From JBBDMC01 sp963826055 (GTDB lineage: Bacteria; Pseudomonadota; Alphaproteobacteria; Rhizobiales; Kaistiaceae): a stretch of 64,000 nt of DNA. Below the pieces are notes generated by a model. That model was not told where the DNA came from, ran no database searches, and was given only the letters and a program-made list of their open reading frames with translations. Of the stretch, positions 17,259 through 26,570 are shown piece by piece. The stretch's first letter is position 1; every line of letters starts with the position of its first letter. The position numbers were made by a program, and so were the translations under genes. The stretch covers positions 496,001-560,000 of the forward strand of contig CAWGVO010000009.1 of NCBI GenBank assembly GCA_963826055.1, written 5' to 3'.

Positions 17259-18107
17259 TCAGTCCCTGAGCAGCTCGTTGATCGAGGTCTTGGCGCGCGT
17301 CTTCTCGTCGACCTTCTTGACGATGACGGCGCAGTAGAGCGACGGCCCCCAGTCCTTGCCCGGCAGCGGCTTGCCCGGCAGGCTGCCCGACACCACCACC
17401 GAATAGGGCGGCACCTTGCCGATGTGGATCTCGCCGGTCTCGCGGTCGACCACCTTGGTCGAGGCGCCGATGAAGACGCCCATGGAGATCACTGACCCTT
17501 CGCCCACAACGACGCCTTCGACCACCTCCGAGCGTGCGCCGATGAAGCAGTTGTCCTCGATGATGGTCGGCCCGGCCTGCAGCGGCTCCAGCACGCCGCC
17601 GATGCCGACGCCGCCGGAAAGGTGGCAGTTCTTGCCGATCTGCGCGCAGCTGCCGACCGTCACCCAGGTGTCGACCATCGTGCCGGTGTCGACATAGGCG
17701 CCGACGTTCACGAACGACGGCATCACCACCACGCCGGGCGCGATGTACGCCGACTTGCGGACGACGGAGTTGGGCACCGCGCGAAATCCCGCCCGGTTGA
17801 AATCGACGTCGCTCCACCCGTCGAACTTGGAGGGCACCTTGTCCCACCAGCCGCCGCCGCCCGGCCCGCCGGTGATCATCGTCATCGGGTTGAGCCGGAA
17901 GGAAAGCAGCACCGCCTTCTTCAGCCACTGGTTGACCGTCCAGCCGCCGCCCTTCTTTTCGGCGACGCGCGCCTCGCCCCGGTCGAGCAGCGCCAGCGCC
18001 TCGTCGACGGCCTCGCGCACCGCGCCGCTGGTCTTGACACCAATGGCGTCGCGCGTCTCCCACGCCGCCTCGATCGTCGTTGCAAGGCCGCCAACGTCGA
18101 TGCTCAT
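17259..18107 (-). CDS. dapD: 2,3,4,5-tetrahydropyridine-2,6-dicarboxylate N-succinyltransferase
   Basis: 282 residues. An N-terminal helical domain is followed by a left-handed parallel beta-helix of hexapeptide repeats (from about 120, e.g. SAYIAPGVVVMPSFVNVGAY) and the VDTGTMVDTW segment. It succinylates tetrahydrodipicolinate in the step before DapC/DapE. The start MSIDVGGL is chosen by homology over an upstream in-frame ATG at 18179. Confidence 0.96.
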   Translation of the reverse strand: MSIDVGGLATTIEAAWETRDAIGVKTSGAVREAVDEALALLDRGEARVAEKKGGGWTVNQWLKKAVLLSFRLNPMTMITGGPGGGGWWDKVPSKFDGWSDVDFNRAGFRAVPNSVVRKSAYIAPGVVVMPSFVNVGAYVDTGTMVDTWVTVGSCAQIGKNCHLSGGVGIGGVLEPLQAGPTIIEDNCFIGARSEVVEGVVVGEGSVISMGVFIGASTKVVDRETGEIHIGKVPPYSVVVSGSLPGKPLPGKDWGPSLYCAVIVKKVDEKTRAKTSINELLRD

Positions 18108-18290
18108 CGCAGTAGGTCCTTCGGCGGAAGCATGAATGAAGCCGGCGAGGTCAATCGCAAAAAACCGCCCGCGCCGCAACAGCCCGCGTTTCCCGGCCGC
18201 TTCCAGGGCGCCCGGCCGTTAAAGGGCTGGCAACCAGGGGTTGGTAATGTCGCCGGGGCGCCCTCGTGGCTGGCGCCGGGAGACAACCAG

Positions 18291-20567
18291 ATGCCGGAAC
18301 GGCAGGGGAGGAAAAAGGGGCCGTCGAAGCACCGTCCGACAGCCGAAACCCGCGATCGCCCGCGCGCCGGGACCCGCTTGAGCCCCGATATCGGCGAGGG
18401 AGCCAGGGAGCAGCTCCTGCGCGCCCTGATCGACCGTGTTCCCGACTACCTTTTCATCAAGGACCTCGAAGGCCGCTTCGTCGTTGCGAACCGCGCCGTT
18501 GCTGAGGACCTTGGGGCGCGTGCAGAGGACCTCATCGGCAGGACGGACTTCGACTTCCAGCCGCGCCAAATTGCCGAAAGTTTCGTTGCGGACGATCGCG
18601 GGGTGATCAAGACAGGCGAGCCGAAGATCGACATCGAGGAGTTCGTCGTAACGCCATCCGGCGAGACGAAATGGCTGTCGACCTCCAAATTGCCTTTGCG
18701 CAACGGCAGCGGCGAGATCATCGGCGTCGTTGGCGTCTGCCGCGACATCACCGCGCGAAGACGTGCCGAAACGGCCCTGACCGAGAGCGAGGGCCGGTGG
18801 AATTTTGCCCTGGAGGGCGCGGGACAGGGCGTCTGGGATCATAACCTGAAGACCAATACGGCGTATTTTTCTCCGATGTGGCGGCGTATGCGCGGGATCG
18901 GACTGGACGAACCCGTCGATCCGACGCGTCAGGCGTGGCTGGGGCGCGTCCATCCCGATGATCGCGCGCGGCTGGTGCGCGAGACCGACGAACAGAATGC
19001 CGGCGCGCTCAAACAGAATTCGTTTGAGTATCGGGAACGGCATCGCGACGGGCACTACATCTGGATATTGAGCCGCGGCAAGCCGGTCGAATGGCTGCCT
19101 GATGGCAGCGTTGCGCGCATCATCGGGACGGACACCGACATAACCAATCTCAAGATGGCCGGATCGAAGGCGGCTGAGGAAAAAGAGCAGACCTATCGCA
19201 AGCACCTGGCCGCGCTCGAGAAGGCACACGAGGCGACCGAGGCCGCCCATCAGCTCGCCCAATCGATGGCAAGGCACGACGCGCTGACCGGGCTGCCGAA
19301 CCGGCGTGTGCTGGCGGAGACTCTTGCGGCCGATGTTGCGCGCGCCCGGCGTGGCGCGATCAGTTATGCCGTCATGGTCATCGACCTCGACCGCTTCAAG
19401 CCGGTCAATGACGTTTACGGCCACGCCGCCGGTGACGAAGTCCTTCGCGAGATCGCGACGCGCCTTGCCGCCCTGTTGAGGAGCAGCGACACCGTGGCGC
19501 GCCTCGGCGGCGACGAATTCGCGGTTATCCTCGATTGCGTCGCCCCGGAAGAGCCGGTCGCGGCCGCTTCGATCCTGGCCGACCGCATTATCGCCAGCGT
19601 CCGGCAACCGATCGGTATCGGCGACCAGATCGTCGAGGTGGGCGCCAGCATCGGCATCGCCGTGTGCCCGGGTGATGGGTCTGATTCGGATACGCTGCTT
19701 CGGGCCGCCGACATGGCGATGTATCGCGCCAAGGAAGAAGGCCGCGGCGCATATCGCTTCTTCAGTCAGGAGATGGAGAAGGCGCTGCGGGAACGCATTG
19801 CGCTGGAAGAGGATGTGCGCCGGGCGATCGCGGCCCACGAAATACAACCGCACTACCAGCCGCTCATGAGGTTGGCCGAGAACCAGCTCACAGGGTTCGA
19901 AATCCTCGCGCGCTGGCATCATCCGGTGAGAGGGAATGTCGAGCCCCAGGTGTTCATTCCCGTCACCGAGAAACTCGGCCTGATCGGCGAGTTGACCTAC
20001 CAGCTTCTGCGGCGCGCCTGCCTCGATGCGCATGACTGGCCGCGCGACATCACCATCGCCCTCAACATTTCTCCGCTGCATTTCGCCGACCCGTTGCTGC
20101 CGGTGAAACTGCTCGCGATCCTTTCGGAAACCGACTTCCCGCCGAAGCGCCTCGAGATTGAGGTTACCGAGAACGCATTGGTCACCGACGTGGCTGCGGC
20201 GCGCGCCGCTCTCACGGCGCTGCAGGACATCGGGATAAAGATCTCGCTCGATGACTTCGGCACCGGCTATTCCAGCCTCTACAACCTGCGCGAACTTCAC
20301 TTCGACAAGATCAAGATCGACCGGTCGTTTGTGCTCTCGATGCAGAGCAACTCCGGCAGCAGGAAGATCGTCCATTCGGTGATCGATCTTGCCAGAAGCC
20401 TCGGCCTGCCGGTCATAGCCGAAGGGATAGAGCACCGGCAGACGATGCAGGAGATCGTCAAGTGCGGCGGTGAGTACGGTCAGGGATTCTATTTCGGCAA
20501 GGCGATGCCGGCCGACGAGGCGTCGGCCCTGGCGCGCGGCCCTGGCGTTCAGAGCGCGCAGGGCTAG
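18291..20567 (+). CDS. PAS-PAS-GGDEF-EAL cyclic-di-GMP synthase/phosphodiesterase
   Basis: 758 residues. Two PAS domains (about 45-160 and 170-290), a coiled-coil link, GGDEF (about 330-490, RLGGDEFAVIL) and EAL (about 500-755). The RxxD inhibitory site sits five residues before GGDEF (RSSD). The EAL motif reads EIL. The catalytic NISPLHF, EVTENAL, DDFGTGYSSL and KIDRSF segments are intact, so both activities are possible. The ATG at 18291 has a GGGAGA ribosome-binding site; an upstream in-frame ATG at 18132 has a weaker one. There is no membrane helix, so it is a cytosolic sensor with unknown ligand. Confidence 0.9.
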   Translation: MPERQGRKKGPSKHRPTAETRDRPRAGTRLSPDIGEGAREQLLRALIDRVPDYLFIKDLEGRFVVANRAVAEDLGARAEDLIGRTDFDFQPRQIAESFVADDRGVIKTGEPKIDIEEFVVTPSGETKWLSTSKLPLRNGSGEIIGVVGVCRDITARRRAETALTESEGRWNFALEGAGQGVWDHNLKTNTAYFSPMWRRMRGIGLDEPVDPTRQAWLGRVHPDDRARLVRETDEQNAGALKQNSFEYRERHRDGHYIWILSRGKPVEWLPDGSVARIIGTDTDITNLKMAGSKAAEEKEQTYRKHLAALEKAHEATEAAHQLAQSMARHDALTGLPNRRVLAETLAADVARARRGAISYAVMVIDLDRFKPVNDVYGHAAGDEVLREIATRLAALLRSSDTVARLGGDEFAVILDCVAPEEPVAAASILADRIIASVRQPIGIGDQIVEVGASIGIAVCPGDGSDSDTLLRAADMAMYRAKEEGRGAYRFFSQEMEKALRERIALEEDVRRAIAAHEIQPHYQPLMRLAENQLTGFEILARWHHPVRGNVEPQVFIPVTEKLGLIGELTYQLLRRACLDAHDWPRDITIALNISPLHFADPLLPVKLLAILSETDFPPKRLEIEVTENALVTDVAAARAALTALQDIGIKISLDDFGTGYSSLYNLRELHFDKIKIDRSFVLSMQSNSGSRKIVHSVIDLARSLGLPVIAEGIEHRQTMQEIVKCGGEYGQGFYFGKAMPADEASALARGPGVQSAQG

Positions 20568-20592
20568 GTCCCGCAGGACCCGCCTGTACCGT

Positions 20593-21969
20593 TCAGGGGA
20601 GCTGGGCCACCGCGAAGCGCCCCCGGCCCCCTTCCTTCGCCTGATAGAGGGCGGCGTCGGCCTGTTTGATGAGTTCGACAGAGTCGAGGCCGTGGTCCGG
20701 GGCAAGGCAGATGCCGACGCTGGCGCCGATGCGGATGCGCCGGCCATCGACGGCGAACGCCTGTCGAAGCGCTTCGACGAGCCGGCCGGCGAGCGCTTCC
20801 GCGTCCTGCCTGCCGTGAATGCGGTCCTGCAGAATGATGAACTCGTCGCCGCCGATCCTGGCTGCGGTGTCGCTTTCGCGCAGCAGCCGCCGTATCTGAC
20901 CGCCGACCGTTTTTAGCAGGCCATCGCCGACCGCGTGGCCGAACGTGTCGTTGACCGGCTTGAAGCCGTCGAGGTCGAGGTAGTGGACCGCGAGCTGGCC
21001 GCCATATCGCCGCAAGGATGCCAAAGCCTGCTTTAGCCGATCCTGCAGGAGAACCCGGTTGGGCAATCCGGTGAGCACGTCGTGGTGCGCGAGATAGGCG
21101 ACATGCGCCTGGGCGTTCCGCTTCTCGGTCACGTCCTGATACGTGGTGACGAAGCCGCCGTCGGCCAGCGGAATTCCACGCACCTCGAGGATCGTGCCGT
21201 CGGGCCGCTTCCGCTCGTAGTCGTGCGCGATGTGCTTGTTCACCAGCGCCATGCGCTTCTTGACCAGTTCATCGACGTCGCCCGGCCCGTATTCCCCGCG
21301 TTCCGCGTTGAAGCGAAAGACGGTACCGATGTCCGGATTGCCGCCCGCGAAAAGTGACTCCGGATAGTCCAGCATCGACTTCAGGCGATCGTTGCAAAGG
21401 ACCATGTTGAGGTTCTTGTCGAACATGGCGATGCCGCCGGGAAAATTGTCGATCAACACCGTCATTTCATGAGCGCGCCGTCGTTCCTCGGTCACGTCGA
21501 GATAGAGGGTCAGGAACCCGCCGCCGTTGAGGGGGGTACCACGCACCTCCAGTGTGCGGCCGTTAGGGCGCGTTCGCTCGTAGGCATGCGGCACGCGCCG
21601 CTGAACCAGATCGATGCGATGGCGCACAAGTTCGTCCACGTCGCCGAGGCCGTACTCGCCCCGTTCGGCGTTGAAGCGAAAAAGCTCCTCGATCGTCGGA
21701 TTGCCGTTGGCGAAGAGCGATTCGGGATAGTCCAGCATCGCCTTCAGGTTGCTGTTGCAAACCACCATGTTGAGGTCTTTGTCGAACACCGCGATGCCGC
21801 CGGGGAAGACCTCCGCGATCGCGTCAAGATGTTCGATCTGCGCCAGGAGCTGGTCGATGCCGGGCCGTGGCGCCTTGGCTTGGGGCGTTGGCGCAACCAG
21901 CGGAAACTGGCCGACGGCCCGTGCCGGGATACTTGTCGAACCGGCGAACTGGCGCGAAACGGCCCTCAT
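20593..21969 (-). CDS. Tandem PAS-GGDEF diguanylate cyclase
   Basis: 458 residues. Two very similar PAS-type domains (about 55-165 and 172-285; both carry FRFNAERGEYG and GDVDELV) precede a GGDEF domain with IGGDEFIIL and an I-site RESD five residues upstream. There is no EAL, so it should make cyclic-di-GMP under product inhibition. The start MRAVSRQF is chosen because AGGGGAG lies 5 bases ahead; earlier ATGs lack an RBS. It is convergent with the preceding PAS-GGDEF-EAL gene with only 25 bases between stops. Confidence 0.9.
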   Translation of the reverse strand: MRAVSRQFAGSTSIPARAVGQFPLVAPTPQAKAPRPGIDQLLAQIEHLDAIAEVFPGGIAVFDKDLNMVVCNSNLKAMLDYPESLFANGNPTIEELFRFNAERGEYGLGDVDELVRHRIDLVQRRVPHAYERTRPNGRTLEVRGTPLNGGGFLTLYLDVTEERRRAHEMTVLIDNFPGGIAMFDKNLNMVLCNDRLKSMLDYPESLFAGGNPDIGTVFRFNAERGEYGPGDVDELVKKRMALVNKHIAHDYERKRPDGTILEVRGIPLADGGFVTTYQDVTEKRNAQAHVAYLAHHDVLTGLPNRVLLQDRLKQALASLRRYGGQLAVHYLDLDGFKPVNDTFGHAVGDGLLKTVGGQIRRLLRESDTAARIGGDEFIILQDRIHGRQDAEALAGRLVEALRQAFAVDGRRIRIGASVGICLAPDHGLDSVELIKQADAALYQAKEGGRGRFAVAQLP

Positions 21970-22227
21970 GGCGCTCCCCTGAAGGTGGTCGATGGTCATG
22001 GGTGTGTGGTGGCGGTGATCAGGACGATCCGTCGAACGTCTACGAGAGTGATACCTGAAGTTGAAGAACGCGCCAGACAACACGCGATGCGTTTATACGC
22101 CCGCGTGGCAACCCGATCAGCTTAGCCGAATGGCGTAAATGAGCCGTTTCGGTGCGATCGAACCGGATCGCCGTACGGTGTGTGTCTTGCCTGTCGGGAC
22201 GTCCGTGCGATTGCCCCGGACGGCAGA

Positions 22228-23535
22228 CTAGTCGCCGGCCTCGCCAGCCTTGGGCGGCAGTGTCACCAGCACCTTGTCGATCCGCCGGCCGTCCATGTCG
22301 ACAACCTCCACGGTCATGTCGTCGCGGGTTACGCGGTCGCCGACCTCGGGCAGCCGGCCGAGCTGGTCGATCACGAAGCCGGCGACGGTCTCGTAGTTGC
22401 CGTCGGCCTGGAGGCCGGTGAGACCGAAGCGGTCCTCGAACGTATCGATCGCCACCAGGCCGTCGACCAGGAACGAGCCGTCGGGGCGCTCCACGATCGC
22501 CGGCCCGCCCGGCTCGCCTTCCTCGGGCAGCTCGCCCGCGACCGCCTCGAGCAGGTCGGTGGTCGTGACCACCCCCTCTGTGGTGCCGTATTCGTCCACC
22601 ACCAGCGCGAAATGAATAGCCTCACGCCGGAAGAGGTCGATCAGAGTCAGCACCGGGGTGCGCTCGCCCACCACCAGCAGTTCACGCATCGTCGCCGCGA
22701 CGTCGATTTCGCCGCCCGTCGGGATCAGGCGCAGGATGTCGCGCGCGTCGATGAAGCCGCGCGCGTGGTCGATCGTGCCCTCGCAGACGAGGAGACGCGT
22801 GTGGCGGCCGGCGCCGAAGGCCTCGACCACCGCATGGCTGTCGGCCGAAACGTCGACCCAGTCGAGCGCCGCCCGCGGCGTCATGATCGCCCGCACCGTG
22901 CGGTCGGCGAGGCGGAGTACACCGTCGATCATCTCGCGCTCCTGCGGCGCGAACACCCCGGCGCGGGTCCCCTCGGCGATCAGCGCCTTGACCTCGTCCT
23001 CGGTGACGGTCGCCTCGCGCACCGCCGACAGTCCGGCGAGTTTCAGGATCGCGTCGGTCGAATGGCGGAGCAGCCACACCGCCGGCGCCGCGACCCGCGC
23101 CAGCGTCCGCATCGGCCCCGCCACCAGCGTCGCCGTCCGTTCCGGGTTGGCGAGCGCGATGCGCTTCGGCACCAGCTCGCCGACGATCACCGAGAGGTAG
23201 GTGATGGCGATCACCACCACCGCGACCGCCACCGCCTGCCCGTACGGAGCGATCCACCCGACCCGGTCGAGCACCACGCCGAGCCGTCCGGCGAGCGTCG
23301 CCTCGCCGACCGCGCCGGCGATGATCGCCACCAGCGTGATGCCGATCTGGACGACCGCCAGGAACCCGCTCGGGTCGGCGATGAGGTCGAGCGCTCCTTG
23401 CGCGCCGCGGCTGCCTTCCGCCGCCAGCGTCTTCAGCCGCGACCGCCGCGCCGACACGATCGCCAGCTCCGACATGGCGAGCAGGCCGTTCGCCACGATC
23501 AGCATGAGAACGATCGCGACTTCGAGGATTGCCAT
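22228..23535 (-). CDS. CNNM/CBS/CorC-type membrane protein (hemolysin-related, TlyC/CorB family)
   Basis: 435 residues. N-terminal CNNM (DUF21) domain with four hydrophobic segments (about 1-190), a CBS pair (about 205-330; RAIMTPRAALDW starts it) and a C-terminal CorC_HlyC transporter-associated domain (about 345-430). Members are implicated in Mg2+/Co2+ export or tolerance; hemolysin is a historical name. It follows the HAD gene on the same strand by 15 bases and is probably in the argB operon. Confidence 0.9.
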   Translation of the reverse strand: MAILEVAIVLMLIVANGLLAMSELAIVSARRSRLKTLAAEGSRGAQGALDLIADPSGFLAVVQIGITLVAIIAGAVGEATLAGRLGVVLDRVGWIAPYGQAVAVAVVVIAITYLSVIVGELVPKRIALANPERTATLVAGPMRTLARVAAPAVWLLRHSTDAILKLAGLSAVREATVTEDEVKALIAEGTRAGVFAPQEREMIDGVLRLADRTVRAIMTPRAALDWVDVSADSHAVVEAFGAGRHTRLLVCEGTIDHARGFIDARDILRLIPTGGEIDVAATMRELLVVGERTPVLTLIDLFRREAIHFALVVDEYGTTEGVVTTTDLLEAVAGELPEEGEPGGPAIVERPDGSFLVDGLVAIDTFEDRFGLTGLQADGNYETVAGFVIDQLGRLPEVGDRVTRDDMTVEVVDMDGRRIDKVLVTLPPKAGEAGD

Positions 23536-23550
23536 CGCCTTGCTCCTCTC

Positions 23551-24273
23551 TCAGGCGCCCGCCGCCAGCACCTCTTCGAGAAACCCGGTGAGATCGTCGG
23601 TCAGGAAGTCGATGTGCCGGGCGTCGTGACCTTCCAGTTCCCAGTCCTCGCTGAACACCTCGCGGGTGCCGGACGGCACCACCAGCACCGTCGTCATGCC
23701 GAGCGCCTGCGGCTCGATCAGGTTGCGCGCCAGGTCCTCGAACATCGCCGCCCGTTTCGCGTCCACCCCCGTCTCGCGGAGGAACCGGTCGTAGGTCTCC
23801 CGGTTCGGCTTCGGCAGAAGCTCCGAGCGCACGATGTCGAAGATGTCCTCGAAGTGGTCGGTGACGCCGAGCCGCCCGGCGATCTTCTCCGCGTGCGCGC
23901 GCGAGCCGTTGGTGAAGATGAACTTCCGTCCCGGCAGGGCGCCGATCGCGGCGGCGAGCCGCGGGTTGGGTTCCACCGGCGAGTGGTCGATGTCGTGCAC
24001 GTATTCGAGGAAGTCGTCGGGCAGGATGCCGTGTTCCTCCATCAGCCCGCGCAGCGTCGTGCCGTAGCGCCGGTAGTAGTCCTTCTGCACCCGCTGCGCT
24101 TCCTCCGGCGGCAGGTCGAGCAGCCGCCCGACGTACTGGCGGATGCGTGCGTCGACCTGCTGGAAGAGGTTGATGTGGCGGGGATAGAGCGTGTTGTCGA
24201 GGTCGAACACCCACGTGTTGACCGGCGCGAACGGCGTCAGGTCGCGCCCCGCCTGCGGCGAGGGGGCGTTCAT
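23551..24273 (-). CDS. HAD-superfamily pyrimidine 5'-nucleotidase (SDT1/PHM8-like)
   Basis: 240 residues. HAD motif I VFDLDNTLYP, motif II FTNGSRAH, motif III KPNRETYDRF and motif IV MFEDLARNL. The small helical cap matches the family that dephosphorylates pyrimidine nucleotides. Its start overlaps the argB stop by four bases (ATGA), so the two are coupled, a pairing I recall as common in Rhizobiales. Confidence 0.88.
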   Translation of the reverse strand: MNAPSPQAGRDLTPFAPVNTWVFDLDNTLYPRHINLFQQVDARIRQYVGRLLDLPPEEAQRVQKDYYRRYGTTLRGLMEEHGILPDDFLEYVHDIDHSPVEPNPRLAAAIGALPGRKFIFTNGSRAHAEKIAGRLGVTDHFEDIFDIVRSELLPKPNRETYDRFLRETGVDAKRAAMFEDLARNLIEPQALGMTTVLVVPSGTREVFSEDWELEGHDARHIDFLTDDLTGFLEEVLAAGA

Positions 24274-25175
24274 GGCGTGATCAGCGTTCCGGCGCCATGG
24301 TCGGTGTAGAGCTCCAGCAGCACCGCGTGCGGCGTCTTGCCGTCGAGGATGACGACGCCCTTCACGCCCCGCTCGATCGCCTCGATGCAGGTCTCCACCT
24401 TGGGGATCATGCCGCCCGAGATGGTGCCGTCGGCGATGAGCTCGCGCGCCCGGCCGACCGTCATCTCGCCGATGAGTTCGCCCTTCGCGTCGAGCACCCC
24501 TGGCACGTCGGTGAGGAACAGCAGGCGCGTCGCGTCGAGCGCGCCCGCAACCGCGCCCGCGAAGGTGTCGGCGTTGACGTTGTAGGTGTGGCCGTCGCTG
24601 CCCGGTGCCACCGGCGCGATCACCGGGATCAGGCCGGCGCCGAGCGCCATGTCGATCACCGTGCGGTCGACCCGCTTCGGCTCGCCGACGAAGCCGAGGT
24701 CCACCACCTTCTCGATGTTGGAGCCGGGATCCTTCACCGTCCGCGTCACCTTTTCGGCGAACACCATGTTGCCGTCCTTGCCCGACAGCCCCACCGCCTT
24801 GCCGCCCTCGGCGTTGATCGCCATGACGATCTCTTTGTTGATCGCCCCGGCGAGCACCATCTCGACCACCTCGACGGTGCGCTTGTCGGTGACGCGCAGC
24901 CCGGCGCGGAATTCCGACTGGATGCCGAGCCGCTCCAGCATCTGGCCGATCTGCGGCCCGCCGCCGTGGACGACCACTGGCTTCGCCCCCGAGGTTTCCA
25001 GAAGCGTGATGTCGCGGGCGAACGCCCGCGCGAGGTCGGCGTCGCCCATGGCGTGGCCGCCGTACTTCACCACCACCACCTTGCCGTCGTAGGCAAGCAT
25101 GTAGGGCAGCGCCGCCGAGATCAGCCGGGCGCGCGCGATCGCGTCATTGGTGTCCTGATCGCGGACCTTGTCCAT
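24270..25175 (-). CDS. argB: Acetylglutamate kinase
   Basis: 301 residues. Amino-acid-kinase fold with VVVKYGGHAM (phosphate binding), VHGGGPQIG, LFLTDVPGVLD and GGMIPKVETCIEA. The N-terminal helix (DAIARARLISAALPYM) is that of arginine-sensitive hexameric enzymes, so feedback inhibition by arginine is likely. It catalyses the second step of arginine synthesis. Confidence 0.97.
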   Translation of the reverse strand: MDKVRDQDTNDAIARARLISAALPYMLAYDGKVVVVKYGGHAMGDADLARAFARDITLLETSGAKPVVVHGGGPQIGQMLERLGIQSEFRAGLRVTDKRTVEVVEMVLAGAINKEIVMAINAEGGKAVGLSGKDGNMVFAEKVTRTVKDPGSNIEKVVDLGFVGEPKRVDRTVIDMALGAGLIPVIAPVAPGSDGHTYNVNADTFAGAVAGALDATRLLFLTDVPGVLDAKGELIGEMTVGRARELIADGTISGGMIPKVETCIEAIERGVKGVVILDGKTPHAVLLELYTDHGAGTLITP

Positions 25176-25315
25176 GGTGAGCCTCTCGACCGGATCGGAG
25201 GGGTTCTATAGCGGCTCGCCCCGTGTCCTGCAAAATCCGCCGGTCGCGGGCGAGGTTGTCTGCGGACCGCCGGTGGCTATGATCGCCCCCCGTTGCTGGA
25301 TCGAGGTGGCCCCGT

Positions 25316-25528
25316 TTGTCGCGCGTGAACATTTTTGGCTGGGTCCTCATGCTCGCCGGATGCGGCGTGTGGACCTATGGCTATTTTGTCGTCGGTCATC
25401 CGAGCCTGGTGAGCTGGGAGGACGTGCTGCCCGGCTGGCTCGCCGAATACCTGCCGAACCTCGAATCGGAGACCGGCATGGCAATGACCGTCGTCGCCAT
25501 GGTGCCGACCTATTGGCCGAAGCGCTGA
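25316..25528 (+). CDS. Small membrane protein, unknown
   Basis: 70 residues if read from TTG (MSRVNIFGWVLMLAGCG); a GTG three codons later is an alternative. It has one N-terminal helix (about 5-27), a Trp/Leu-rich middle (VSWEDVLPGWLAEYLPNL) and a second weak hydrophobic stretch at the end. It lies between the divergent argB and convergent engB. I know no function. Confidence 0.55.
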   Translation: MSRVNIFGWVLMLAGCGVWTYGYFVVGHPSLVSWEDVLPGWLAEYLPNLESETGMAMTVVAMVPTYWPKR

Positions 25529-25541
25529 GCGGCGGCTTCGG

Positions 25542-26201
25542 TCAGGCTCCCGCCAGTTCCGCGATCTCCGCCCTCAGCTCGTCGATCCCGGCCCCAGTCT
25601 CCGCCGACGTGGTGATGATTGCGGGGTGTGCCGCCGGCCGCCGCCCGATCGCTGCCGCCGTCGCCGCCGCGATGGCGTCGCGTTCCGCCGGCTTCGGCTT
25701 GTCGGCCTTGGTGAGCACGATCTGGTAGGAGACCGCGGCCTTGTCGAGCAGGTCGAGCATCTCGCTGTCGTTCGTCTTGAGGCCGTGGCGGGCGTCAACC
25801 AGCAGGTAGACGCGCCTGAGGTTCGGCCGGCCGGCGAGATAGGCGCGCGCCATGCGCTGCCACCACTTCGCTTCCTTTTTCGGTGCGCGCGCGTAGCCAT
25901 AGCCCGGCATGTCGACGATGGTGAGGCCCACCTCGGCGCCGAACAGGTTGAGCTGGCGCGTGCGCCCCGGCGTGTTGGAGGTACGGGCAAGCGTCTTCTG
26001 CCCGGTGAGCGCGTTGATCAGCGACGACTTGCCGACGTTCGACCGCCCTGCGAACGCGACCTCGATACCTTCCGGCGTGGTCAGATCGGCGGGCGCGGCA
26101 GCTCCGGCGATAAAGCGCCAGGGCTTCGCGAACATCAGCCGCCCCGCCTCGATGCGGGCCGCCTCTGCGTCATCGTCCTCGGTTATCAACCGATGCCCCA
26201 T
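25542..26201 (-). CDS. engB: Ribosome biogenesis GTPase EngB (YihA/YsxC)
   Basis: 219 residues. G1 GRSNVGKSSLINALTG, G3 DMPGYGYA and G4 LTKADK. Needed for large-subunit assembly in homologues. Position between argB and yidC is the usual alphaproteobacterial arrangement. The 26202-26570 gap upstream is filled by repeats. Confidence 0.96.
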   Translation of the reverse strand: MGHRLITEDDDAEAARIEAGRLMFAKPWRFIAGAAAPADLTTPEGIEVAFAGRSNVGKSSLINALTGQKTLARTSNTPGRTRQLNLFGAEVGLTIVDMPGYGYARAPKKEAKWWQRMARAYLAGRPNLRRVYLLVDARHGLKTNDSEMLDLLDKAAVSYQIVLTKADKPKPAERDAIAAATAAAIGRRPAAHPAIITTSAETGAGIDELRAEIAELAGA

Positions 26202-26209
26202 CCGTTCGT

Positions 26210-26231
26210 CCCCGCGCCAGCGGGCACCCGG
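26210..26231. repeat. Degenerate CCCCGCG...GCGGG hairpin element
   Basis: CCCCGCGCCAGCGGGCACCCGG is a diverged form of the hairpin at 2321 and 12618, just upstream of engB. Confidence 0.5.
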
Positions 26232-26295
26232 TTTGTATCTTTAGTGTTGATGCAGGAGCACTGCCGCGAACTTTGCGTGACTTGCGGCTCGCGGG

Positions 26296-26354
26296 CCAAC
26301 CCTCCCCTTGCGGGAGGGTCGAAACTGCGTGAGCAGTTTCGGGGAGGGGTTGGC
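26296..26354. repeat. Dispersed palindromic element, copy in front of yidC-engB gap
   Basis: CCAACCCTCCCC-TTGC-GGGAGGGT, then GAAACTGC/GCAGTTTC, then GGGGAGGGGTTGG. The two ends also pair with each other, giving a cloverleaf-like stem. The same family as 8957 and 15309. Confidence 0.82.
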
Positions 26355-26399
26355 AGCAAACCGCCACTGCCGCTGGCATGCTCTCGCGCTCGGTCACGA

Positions 26400-26454
26400 C
26401 CCCTCCCCAAAACGCGCCTTCGCGCGTTTTGACCCTCCCGCAAGGGGAGGGTTC
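26400..26454. repeat. Dispersed palindromic element, inverted neighbour copy
   Basis: CCCCTCCCC, AAAACGCG/CGCGTTTT hairpin, then ACCCTCCCGCAAGGGGAGGG. It lies 45 bases from the copy at 26296 in opposite orientation. This and the previous copy account for most of the gene-free stretch 26202-26570. Confidence 0.82.
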
Positions 26455-26570
26455 GGCGTCCTCCGCGGGCGTGGGCGCGCGCGACCGACGTGGACGCACC
26501 TTGGACCCCTCTGCTGAGCGCCGCGCGGCTGTTGCTCCGGGTTGGCGCAAACGTTAGTGCCGCCCGCAGC

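Noticed and set aside
18219..20747. 842-codon open frame antisense to the PAS-GGDEF-EAL gene, and similar long antisense frames at 2916-4235, 22180-24309, 26490-28277 and 46179-47660
   Set aside because: High-GC shadow frames: no domain sense, Arg/Pro/His-rich composition, and well-conserved genes on the opposite strand.
26296..26454. CRISPR-like repeat array
   Set aside because: Only two copies in opposite orientation, each internally palindromic, and the same family occurs singly elsewhere; no spacers or cas genes.
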